Shown here one piece after another: positions 1-7,805 of a DNA stretch of 37,859 bases. The notes under the pieces were generated by a model. The model had not been told where the DNA came from, made no database searches, and saw only the letters and a list, made by a program, of their open reading frames with translations. The stretch covers positions 1 to 37,859 of the forward strand of contig JAKIUE010000009.1 in NCBI GenBank assembly GCA_021647715.1, read 5' to 3'. Every line of letters starts with the position of its first letter. Positions within the stretch are counted from its first letter, which is position 1. The position numbers and the translations under genes are program-made. This stretch comes from Sulfurovum sp. GTDB lineage: Bacteria; Campylobacterota; Campylobacteria; Campylobacterales; Sulfurovaceae.

Positions 1-1835
1 CTTTGTGTAAAGACTACTTTATCATTATTTTTAAGTTTTTCTAGAAGATTAGTGCCTGATGCAACTTCTATCATATTTTGATATTTTGGCATACCTTTCA
101 TGAATTGGTATTTTGGAAGGAGTTGGAATTTTAATTTATCTTTAGAATTTTTAAGACCTTGAAATGTTTGAACCAAGCGAATGAGTAACTTATTTGCATT
201 TTTTTCATCAAAATCATTTTGTAAAAACCCTTTTGCCATATACATAGGGTTTGTAATACTAATAGTCTTTTCTTTTTTATCTATCAATAGGCGTAAAGAT
301 GCCATAAAGCCTCTATTTTCTTTATTTGACATAGCTTGTAGCGATTTATCTGTAAATACAATAGAGAGTAAATCTTTTGCTTTATTGAGTGCTGAGATAG
401 AGACTATCTCAAATCCTGCAGATTTAAGTAACTCTTTGGCTTTTTCTACAGAGATAAGTGCACCTCTTAGATAAGCAGAAACTGTACCACTATGCACTTC
501 ACCTACTTTTGTATTGCTTGTAGATTTAGTTTTATGTGATTTACCAAAGCTATGAGGTACATATCCTGGAGGTACGCGTTTTGAAAATTTAATGCTTCTA
601 TCTGTGTTCGAAGTACTACTTGATGCGCATTTGATCACCTTTGGTACGGAAGGGATGGTTATTTTTACTACTTGATCGACTATCTTAATATCTTGTACAG
701 ATTCTTTATTTTTTGTAATTGATTGATCTTTTGGTGCTTGTAAAATTTCTCTCTTTTTTGCGGGTAAGGTATTTTTTGGAGCCGTTTGTGTATCTTTTGT
801 GTTTGTATTTGTTTTTGAGTTTAGTGTTAATGGATTGACATTAGGTGTGGGTTTCATATGTAGACTTTTTAAAATTTTTGGAATTTGTGTATCGAGTTTA
901 TCTATAAGAGATAATCTTGTTTTATCTGTAATATTAAGCGTAGTAGACCAGTTCTCCAATCGGTACATACCAAGGACAAGTTTATTACTCCCTTTTCTAA
1001 TATACATATACATAGTACATGGTGCAAAAAGTCCCGCTTCTGGTCTACCTCCTGGGTTATCAAACATGTGATATGAGAATTCTAAATGACAAAGAGAATA
1101 CGTCCAAAAAGCATCATACTCTGAGAGTACTTCTTCTGCATTGTCTGTTGCCTCCATAAAGTTATGAAAACCTGCTATGAGGTAACCTTTATCTATGAAT
1201 GCTAGTTCAAAGGTGTTTTGAAATTCATCGATAAAATCATCCATGTCTTCAGGGGCATCAAATGTATACTCATAATTTATCATTCTTTTTTCAGGAAGTT
1301 TTTTGTAGGGGATAGTAGCTACATGTCCTCCAAGCTCTTGTGCTATAGTTGCATCTAATGCCTTAAATGTAGCAGAAAATTTGCTTCTTACCTCTTGGTT
1401 TTCAATACCTAATATATCTAACATCACATCGGGAAGAAGATGACCTATATGTGTTACATTTTCATCAAGTTTTTTGTGAATGACAAGATTAAATGGTGCA
1501 AACCCTGCGATACGAGGGTCGATATTAAGTAGAGGTAAAATACTTTCATCTTTTACAATGGGCATGAATGATAATACATCAAGTACAGTTGAACCATATT
1601 TGACTTCATATTGGTCATTGACTCTTTTATGAGGATCTGTTAAATTAAATCCGATACTTTTTAATTTCTTCTCAACTAAACTATTGTACTCTTTTTCTAT
1701 GTTTCCTTTAAAGGTATAATAAATGGCAAGTTCTGTTTTTTCTTTTGTTGGTAGTTGTGTATTATTTGTTGCACAAGCGTACAAAGGAAATACAATGGAG
1801 AAGAGTATAGCTATATTTTTTAAGTAGTTTGGCAT
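1..1835 (-). CDS. DUF302-like multi-module lipoprotein, C-terminus truncated by window edge
   Basis: Manual reverse-strand reading: ATG at 1835, MPNYLKNIAILFSIVFPLYACATNN (lipobox LYAC), open to position 1. Contains LLNIDPRIAGFAPFNL and WTYSLCHLEFSYHMFDNPGGRPEAGLFAPCTMYMYIRKGSNKLVLGM, closely matching the ORF at 5385..6407. Missing from the ORF track because it has no stop in the window. Confidence 0.85.
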   Translation of the reverse strand, partial: MPNYLKNIAILFSIVFPLYACATNNTQLPTKEKTELAIYYTFKGNIEKEYNSLVEKKLKSIGFNLTDPHKRVNDQYEVKYGSTVLDVLSFMPIVKDESILPLLNIDPRIAGFAPFNLVIHKKLDENVTHIGHLLPDVMLDILGIENQEVRSKFSATFKALDATIAQELGGHVATIPYKKLPEKRMINYEYTFDAPEDMDDFIDEFQNTFELAFIDKGYLIAGFHNFMEATDNAEEVLSEYDAFWTYSLCHLEFSYHMFDNPGGRPEAGLFAPCTMYMYIRKGSNKLVLGMYRLENWSTTLNITDKTRLSLIDKLDTQIPKILKSLHMKPTPNVNPLTLNSKTNTNTKDTQTAPKNTLPAKKREILQAPKDQSITKNKESVQDIKIVDQVVKITIPSVPKVIKCASSSTSNTDRSIKFSKRVPPGYVPHSFGKSHKTKSTSNTKVGEVHSGTVSAYLRGALISVEKAKELLKSAGFEIVSISALNKAKDLLSIVFTDKSLQAMSNKENRGFMASLRLLIDKKEKTISITNPMYMAKGFLQNDFDEKNANKLLIRLVQTFQGLKNSKDKLKFQLLPKYQFMKGMPKYQNMIEVASGTNLLEKLKNNDKVVFTQ

Positions 1836-1925
1836 AAATGACCTTTTGATTTTATATAAATATTTTAGCATAAAGTTTATATATATAATAAAAAAAAGTT
1901 ATAATTAAGTAGATAATATGTAGAA

Positions 1926-1950
1926 ACGCTACCAAAAGAAATGGTAGCGT
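1926..1950 (-). terminator. Hairpin ACGCTACC-N9-GGTAGCGT downstream of the 1974..2594 gene
   Basis: Perfect 8-bp inverted repeat between two minus-strand genes; followed on the minus strand by TTTC. Confidence 0.6.
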
Positions 1951-1973
1951 ATTATTTAAAGTATGTAAGAATA

Positions 1974-2594
1974 TTATTTTTGTGAAGCTTCTTTAAGTTT
2001 TAAGTATTCTTCATATTCATCTAATGATATGGTTCTTACTGCATCATTTGCACTATCTGCTACAGTTTTGACTGATGTCGTTGCATCATCAGCAACAGTC
2101 TGTACCGATGTTGTCGCACTGTCAGTTGTTGTTCTTACTGATGTTGCTGTATCGTTCGAAAGAGTTTTTGTTGTATCTGTCATATCTTTAGACACTGTTG
2201 TTGCAGATTCTCTCATCTCCGTAGTTGCTACATTCGCAGAATCTTTTAAATCTGTCGTTGTGCTATGTACAGCTTCTTTTGTATCACTTGATACATCTGT
2301 CACCACTGTTTTTGCATCTGAAGATGTATTTACTTCCATTGTTTTAAGGTCATCAGACATTTTAACAGTAGAGTCTTTAGCGTCTGAACTTACATTGGTT
2401 ACAGTTCTTTCAGCAGATTTAGTAGTCTCAACCATGCCGTCTTTCATAGAGACTACAGAATCTTTAGCATCTTTACTCATGCTAACAGCCGCATCTTTCA
2501 TGTCTTTAAACATATCTCCAAAGCTAAACTCAGCTTGTACACTCGTTAGTAACGCTGTAGCTATTATAGAGGTAGTTATAATTCTTTTCATCAT
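1974..2594 (-). CDS. Secreted 11-residue-repeat (LEA/apolipoprotein-like) helical protein, paralogue A
   Basis: Signal peptide MMKRIITTSIIATALLTSVQA; tandem 11-mers DTATSVRTTTD/SATTSVQTVAD/DATTSVKTVAD/SANDAVRTISL; no Cys. Confidence 0.85.
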   Translation of the reverse strand: MMKRIITTSIIATALLTSVQAEFSFGDMFKDMKDAAVSMSKDAKDSVVSMKDGMVETTKSAERTVTNVSSDAKDSTVKMSDDLKTMEVNTSSDAKTVVTDVSSDTKEAVHSTTTDLKDSANVATTEMRESATTVSKDMTDTTKTLSNDTATSVRTTTDSATTSVQTVADDATTSVKTVADSANDAVRTISLDEYEEYLKLKEASQK

Positions 2595-2623
2595 TTGTCC
2601 TTTTATTTATTTATCTAAATTTT

Positions 2624-3241
2624 TTATTTAGAAAGCTCTTTCAGTCTCATATATTCAGCATAATCTTCAGCAGAGATTGTTTTTACTGCGTCATTTGCAT
2701 TGTCACTTACGGTTCTTACTGAAGTAGTAGCATCCGTAGAAAGTGTTTTTACAGAAGTATTTGCATTGTCACTGACTGTTTTAACAGAAGTAGTGGCATC
2801 AGTAGAGACTGTTTTGGTTGCATCATTTACATCTTTAGAGACTGATATCGCAGAATCTTTCATGTCTTTAGAGGCAATAGTTGCTGCATCTTTCATGTCT
2901 TTAGTGGTATTTGTAACTGACTCTTTTGTATCTGTTGATACTGAAACAACAGAATCTCTTGAATCTTTTGAAGTAGATACTTCAGCAGTTTTGAGGTCAT
3001 CTGACATTTTCACTGTAGAGTCTTTTGCATCTGAACTTACATTAGTAACTGTTCTCTCGGCAGACTTTGAAGTCTCAACCATTCCGTCTTTCATAGATAC
3101 AACAGAATCTTTGGCATCTTTACTCATGCTAACAGCAGCATCTTTCATGTCCTTAAACATATCTCCAAAGCTAAACTCAGCTTGTACACTTGTTAGTAAC
3201 GCTGCAACAATTGCAGAGGTTGTGATAATCTTTTTCATCAT
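2624..3241 (-). CDS. Secreted 11-residue-repeat (LEA/apolipoprotein-like) helical protein, paralogue B
   Basis: N-terminal ~85 aa nearly identical to paralogue A; 11-mers DATTSVKTVSD/NANTSVKTLST/DATTSVRTVSD/NANDAVKTISA. Confidence 0.85.
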   Translation of the reverse strand: MMKKIITTSAIVAALLTSVQAEFSFGDMFKDMKDAAVSMSKDAKDSVVSMKDGMVETSKSAERTVTNVSSDAKDSTVKMSDDLKTAEVSTSKDSRDSVVSVSTDTKESVTNTTKDMKDAATIASKDMKDSAISVSKDVNDATKTVSTDATTSVKTVSDNANTSVKTLSTDATTSVRTVSDNANDAVKTISAEDYAEYMRLKELSK

Positions 3242-3504
3242 TTAATTACTCCTATATAATTAGTTTGTATGCAAATTCTATGATTATTTTTATTAAACAT
3301 CACTTAGAATTGATGATATTGTATAATATCATCAGAATTACTAATATAAGATATTCAAATGGTAACACCATGACTTTACGCTATTTAAGCGTTATATAGT
3401 AACATCTTTATAGTATAATGATAAATAATATTGCAATTTTGACATAATTTTGATTTATTTTGTATATGATGACACTTACAGAAATAAGATGAAGGTTGAT
3501 AAAG

Positions 3505-3915
3505 ATGAAATTTTTTTTAATAATAGGTATATTTTTTTCTCAAATCTTACTTGCAGATGAATATACGCAAGCAAACAGAATACTAGATATGCAAAAAATG
3601 GCACATGCAATGCAAGATATTCAGTCTGGATTTTTTTATAATAATCTTGATATTGTTAAAGCTGGGGTTGAAGACTTAAAATCAACTGTTGTAAAGATTG
3701 GCCCTACTAAAGCTGAAATAAATACAAAAGATGTGTACGAAAAATGGATGAACAATGCTACAACAATGACAGGTCGTACACAAAAGAGAATAGAAAAATA
3801 TTCAGAAACAATGTTAGAACGTTTTCAAGACGGTGATGTTAAGCAAGCACTTAATGTTTATAATCGCATTACGGCTGAATGTTTGAAGTGTCATACGAGT
3901 TTGAGAAAATGGTAA
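3505..3915 (+). CDS. Small monohaem c-type cytochrome, class II (c'/c556)-like
   Basis: ATG at 3505 after AAGG (track start 3496 is TTG); signal peptide; single CXXCH at the C-terminus (AECLKCHTSLRKW); predicted helical body. Confidence 0.75.
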   Translation: MKFFLIIGIFFSQILLADEYTQANRILDMQKMAHAMQDIQSGFFYNNLDIVKAGVEDLKSTVVKIGPTKAEINTKDVYEKWMNNATTMTGRTQKRIEKYSETMLERFQDGDVKQALNVYNRITAECLKCHTSLRKW

Positions 3916-3923
3916 GGTATAGT

Positions 3924-4745
3924 ATGAAAAAGACAATATTTGTTTGGTTGCTAATCTCTTTATCGTTATGGGCATCAGAGATGAACCCTGCATCATTAAA
4001 AGAGAATAAAATAAATTTAACTGGTACAGTGGTCTCTGATGGACAACAGATGATTGGATCTAGGTTTATGGGGTATGTAAAGAAAGTATTTGTGAAAATT
4101 GGTGATAAGGTTAAAAGAGAAGATGACCTTTATGAGATGGAGTCTGCAGAATTTGATATGATGAAAATGCAAGCAGACCTTATGTTAGAACAAACAAAAG
4201 TGATGGTTGATTTTTGGAGAGATAAACTTAAACGTGTCAATGACAAAAAAAGACGTCTAGCTTTTGAGTATAAACATAGTAATAAAATTGATTTTTTTGA
4301 TTTGGCTGATTTGGATGCACAAGCTGAAAATGCAAATAGTATGCTTGAAGCGATGCAAATTATGGTAAAAGAGGCGACAATACGTGCCAAACAAATGGCA
4401 AGTACGTATAATTATATTAAGATGAAAGCACCATCTGATGGTGTCGTGGTCAAACGTAATATTAAGGTAGGTGACATGGTGATGCCTGGTATGCTTACTA
4501 TATTACTTGTGGACATGGAAAGTTTAGAGATAGATGTATCTATTTCAGAAAGTATAATTTCTAAGGTACATGTTGGGAAAAAGGTCTCTGTTGAAATTCC
4601 ATCATTAAAATATAAAACGCAAGGAGTGATACATGCTATTGTTCCTGATGCCAACCCTATGACACATAAAATAAAAATGCGTATACGTTTTGATAGAGGC
4701 AAAGAAAATATATTCCCTGGAATGTATGCAAAAATTACTATATAA
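3924..4745 (+). CDS. Periplasmic adaptor / membrane fusion protein (HlyD/CusB-like)
   Basis: Signal peptide from ATG 3924 (MKKTIFVWLLISLSLWA); lipoyl-like GYVKKVFVKIGDKVKREDDLYEME and IKMKAPSDGVVVKRNIKVGDMVMPGMLTILLVD halves around a helical hairpin. Confidence 0.8.
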   Translation: MKKTIFVWLLISLSLWASEMNPASLKENKINLTGTVVSDGQQMIGSRFMGYVKKVFVKIGDKVKREDDLYEMESAEFDMMKMQADLMLEQTKVMVDFWRDKLKRVNDKKRRLAFEYKHSNKIDFFDLADLDAQAENANSMLEAMQIMVKEATIRAKQMASTYNYIKMKAPSDGVVVKRNIKVGDMVMPGMLTILLVDMESLEIDVSISESIISKVHVGKKVSVEIPSLKYKTQGVIHAIVPDANPMTHKIKMRIRFDRGKENIFPGMYAKITI

Positions 4746-4771
4746 ATGTTAAGAGTCCTAAATCATTAAAA

Positions 4772-4785
4772 TTGATGTATATCAA
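4772..4785. promoter_or_regulatory. Perfect CRP/FNR-family-type palindrome TTGATGTATATCAA
   Basis: Matches the TTGAT-N4-ATCAA FNR consensus; lies 56 nt upstream of the ATG at 4841. Confidence 0.6.
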
Positions 4786-4840
4786 TAGTTATTTTAAATT
4801 TAATTGTTACACTTATATCACAATATAAGGAGTGTAACAG

Positions 4841-5245
4841 ATGATAAAGTTAAATAAAGTATGGCTGATAATGGTTCTCTTAGGTGGGGTTACGTATGCA
4901 CAGGAACATTTCCAATTAGATAGAATGCAAAATATGCGTGAAATGGAAATAGCAATGTCTACTATACAAAAAGGGTTTTTATATAATAATATTAATGTGG
5001 TAAAGAATGGTGTTAATGACCTTAAGAAAACAGCATCGCATACGGAGTCCTTTATTAAAGAAGGTGTATCTAAAAAAGGTATAAATACTTTAGTCTATGC
5101 TAAAAAAGAGACTGAAAATATTACTAAACTTGCAGATGAAATTTTGCTATCTTTTGAAAAGGGTGATAGATATGAAGCTGCCAATGGGTATCTCAAGATA
5201 TTGAGTAAATGTTTGTCTTGTCACCAAACGATTAGATCTTGGTAA
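4841..5245 (+). CDS. Small monohaem c-type cytochrome, class II-like, paralogue of 3505..3915
   Basis: Shares R..M..M..AM..IQ.GF.YNN..VVK.GV.DLK; C-terminal CLSCHQTIRSW. Confidence 0.75.
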   Translation: MIKLNKVWLIMVLLGGVTYAQEHFQLDRMQNMREMEIAMSTIQKGFLYNNINVVKNGVNDLKKTASHTESFIKEGVSKKGINTLVYAKKETENITKLADEILLSFEKGDRYEAANGYLKILSKCLSCHQTIRSW

Positions 5246-5258
5246 TGCAATAAGAAAC

Positions 5259-5281
5259 AATAGCGTATAATTTACGCTATT
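5259..5281 (+). terminator. Hairpin AATAGCGTA-TAATT-TACGCTATT
   Basis: Perfect 9-bp stem, 5-nt loop, just after the cytochrome stop codon. Confidence 0.6.
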
Positions 5282-5384
5282 ATTTCACAACTCATTCTAC
5301 ATCTACTATTTTTTCTCTTCATTTATTTATTTTTTTAATTTACATGTTATACTTAATTATAATTTATTAAAAAAGGAAGTAAAC

Positions 5385-6407
5385 ATGAAAAAAATATTTG
5401 GGATTACATTGATCTTTGCGTTGTGCAGTATGGAGACTTTTGCAGTGGAACAAGTGAAAATATCTGTGATGGAGGATAGTACTAAAAAATCAGTTATTGT
5501 CTATACAATAAAGGGTAATGCAGAAGAAAAATATAATAAAATGATGAAAGAGCAGTTGAAACCTATAGGTTTTCTTGCCCCTGATCCACGATCTGGTGTG
5601 AATAAAGTGTATAAAAAAATGTATGGAAAGACTACACTTGATGGATTATCGTTTATGACTATCGTAGATAAAAAAGGCATCAAACCATTACTCAATATAG
5701 ACCCAACTATAGCAGCCTTTAACCCATTTAATCTTTTAATGTATAAACATAAAGATAAAAATGAGACTATTATTTCTCACTTGACCACTGACGCGGTATT
5801 TGAGATGTTGGGTACAACAAATCAAGAAGTAAAAGATGGTTATAGTAAAAGTATGAAGAAGATAGATGCACTTGTGATGAAGAATTTTCCAGATGCAAAA
5901 ATATCTTATTCAACGTATGAAAAACCTGCGGCTGATACCATGATGAATTTTGAATATGAGTTTAAAAGACCAGAAAAACTTGTAGACTTTATAGACGAAA
6001 TTCAAGAGAAAGTAGAAGATACTTTTGATGAAAAAGGCTATATCATGGCTGGTTTCTTTAACTTTAAAGAGACCTTTGATGGTTCAAACTTACTTCCTCA
6101 AATGGATGAGTTTTGGACATTTTCGCTTTGCCACTTTAAATACTCTTATGCCTTTTTCGATAATGAAGGTGCGAGACCAGATGCCGCAGTATTTGCACCA
6201 TGTACGATGTATATGTATATACAAAAAGATACAAATAAGTTAGTTGTGGGTATGCCAAGATTGCAAAACTGGTTAAGTATGTTTGATATAAAAGATAAAG
6301 CGCGTATAGAATATAATCAAAAATTAGATAAAGAGATTGTAGAGATTTTTAAAGAGATGGGATTCAAAGAGGTTGAATCGACACCATTTACACCTATAAA
6401 ACTCTGA
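5385..6407 (+). CDS. DUF302-like two-module secreted protein
   Basis: Signal peptide; LLNIDPTIAAFNPFNLL and FWTFSLCHFKYSYAFF...VFAPCTMYMYIQKDTNKLVVGM; similar to 1..1835 and 13637..15592. Confidence 0.75.
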   Translation: MKKIFGITLIFALCSMETFAVEQVKISVMEDSTKKSVIVYTIKGNAEEKYNKMMKEQLKPIGFLAPDPRSGVNKVYKKMYGKTTLDGLSFMTIVDKKGIKPLLNIDPTIAAFNPFNLLMYKHKDKNETIISHLTTDAVFEMLGTTNQEVKDGYSKSMKKIDALVMKNFPDAKISYSTYEKPAADTMMNFEYEFKRPEKLVDFIDEIQEKVEDTFDEKGYIMAGFFNFKETFDGSNLLPQMDEFWTFSLCHFKYSYAFFDNEGARPDAAVFAPCTMYMYIQKDTNKLVVGMPRLQNWLSMFDIKDKARIEYNQKLDKEIVEIFKEMGFKEVESTPFTPIKL

Positions 6408-6425
6408 TTAAGTAAAGGAGAAAAT

Positions 6426-6986
6426 ATGGCAGCAGTATTATTACCTTTGGCAGCAGGATTTGAAGAAGTAGAAGCGGTAGGACTCATAGACGTGATGCGT
6501 CGTGGAGGCATAGAAGTACGCGTGGTTTATCTAGAGGATGAAACACATGGAGCACTTGTAACAGGTGCAAATGGCATTACGCTACAAGCAGATATGTCTA
6601 TAAAGAATGTCATAACAGATGATTTTGACATGATGGTACTTCCTGGGGGTTGGGATGGTACGTATGCATTGGCTGAAAATAAACGTGTCATTGAACTTGT
6701 GCAAGAGTTTAAAGAGAAAAAAGTGATTGGTGCTATGTGTGCTGCTCCTTTTGTACTCAAAAAAGCAGGGGTACTTGGTAATGATTATACATGTTATCCA
6801 GGAGCAAAAGATGAGATAAATCATCCAGGCTACAGAGATGATGCTAAAGTTGTTATCGATGGGAATGTGATGACATCTCAAGGCCCAGGAACTTCTGTTT
6901 GTTTTGGGCTAGCTATTGTAGAACGTCTTGTAGGAAAAGAGTCTATGCAAGCTGTTAAAGATGGGATGCTTTTAGACTACTGCTAG
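6426..6986 (+). CDS. DJ-1/PfpI (ThiJ/YajL) family protein
   Basis: MAAVLLPLAAGFEEVEAVGLIDVMRRGG; nucleophile-elbow Cys VIGAMCAAPFVLKKAG. Confidence 0.92.
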   Translation: MAAVLLPLAAGFEEVEAVGLIDVMRRGGIEVRVVYLEDETHGALVTGANGITLQADMSIKNVITDDFDMMVLPGGWDGTYALAENKRVIELVQEFKEKKVIGAMCAAPFVLKKAGVLGNDYTCYPGAKDEINHPGYRDDAKVVIDGNVMTSQGPGTSVCFGLAIVERLVGKESMQAVKDGMLLDYC

Positions 6987-7304
6987 ATGAAAGAGAAAAT
7001 AAAAGAGATACAAATACGTATGGACAATGATCCTAAGCTTAAAGAAGCAGTGGAAAAGATAAAACCCAAAAGGAACCTATGGGGAATTACAGGGATTATT
7101 CTTTTTTTCTTCGTGCCAGAGATTGTTACTTATATTTGGAATGCAGAACTTATATCATGGGCGCATGAACATACACTCACAGAGCCACTAGAGATACAGC
7201 GATGGCTCTATACACAACTAGAAAAGATGTTTATCTCAGGGGTAAGTTGGCTCAACATCTCTTTAGGTGTTGGACTCTTGGTCTGGGTGTTACGGTCTAA
7301 GTAA
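6987..7304 (+). CDS. Small membrane protein of unknown function
   Basis: 105 aa, two hydrophobic segments; ATG directly abuts the DJ-1 stop codon. Confidence 0.65.
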   Translation: MKEKIKEIQIRMDNDPKLKEAVEKIKPKRNLWGITGIILFFFVPEIVTYIWNAELISWAHEHTLTEPLEIQRWLYTQLEKMFISGVSWLNISLGVGLLVWVLRSK

Positions 7305-7322
7305 ACCTCTTTTGTAGGTTTA
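7302..7322 (+). terminator. Hairpin TAAACCT-N7-AGGTTTA
   Basis: 7-bp perfect inverted repeat in the short gap before the YchJ-like gene. Confidence 0.4.
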
Positions 7323-7337
7323 AAATAAAGGAATAGG

Positions 7338-7799
7338 ATGCAACAACTATGTCACTGCAAATCAAATAAAGCATTTTCACAATGTTGTGAACGATTTTTA
7401 CGTGTACATGAAGTTCCTAATACAGCTTTGGAGCTTATGCGGTCACGTTACTCTGCGTATTGTTTAGGAGATGTAAACTATTTGCAGGCTACCACCCATG
7501 ACCACACATGGAGAGATGAAGAGCTAAAGTTCATACAAGACTGGGCTGACAATAGTTTTTGGCAGCATCTTGAGGTAATTCAAAGTTCTGAGGAAATGGT
7601 GGAGTTTAAAGCCTATTATATCTTTGAAAGTAAGCAGCATATGCACCATGAGAAGTCTAGCTTTTTGAAGGTGGGTGACATGTGGAAGTATGTTGATGGT
7701 GAGGTGTTTGAGGATAAGGTAGAGTTTTTGCGTAACAGTCCGTGTATATGTGGTAGTGGAGACAAATATAAGCGTTGTTGTTTTAAGAAACTCAAATAA
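7338..7799 (+). CDS. YchJ/UPF0225-like SEC-C motif protein
   Basis: N-terminal CHCKSNKAFSQCCERFL and C-terminal CICGSGDKYKRCCFKK SEC-C motifs. Confidence 0.88.
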   Translation: MQQLCHCKSNKAFSQCCERFLRVHEVPNTALELMRSRYSAYCLGDVNYLQATTHDHTWRDEELKFIQDWADNSFWQHLEVIQSSEEMVEFKAYYIFESKQHMHHEKSSFLKVGDMWKYVDGEVFEDKVEFLRNSPCICGSGDKYKRCCFKKLK

Positions 7800-7805
7800 G
7801 TTGTT

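Noticed and set aside
2676-2830. Regular spaced repeats considered as a CRISPR array
   Set aside because: Repeats are 33/66-bp in-frame units of a coding sequence with diverged copies and no unique spacers.
2029-3245. Long plus-strand ORFs 2029..2631 and 2700..3245 (200 and 181 aa)
   Set aside because: They lie antisense to the repeat proteins and are products of the biased T/S/V/D/K codon repeats; minus-strand proteins have signal peptides and paralogy.
3496-3504. TTG start for the first cytochrome and the ATG at 3879 for the adaptor as given in the ORF track
   Set aside because: ATG at 3505 and ATG at 3924 give clean signal peptides with better-placed RBS and avoid overlap.
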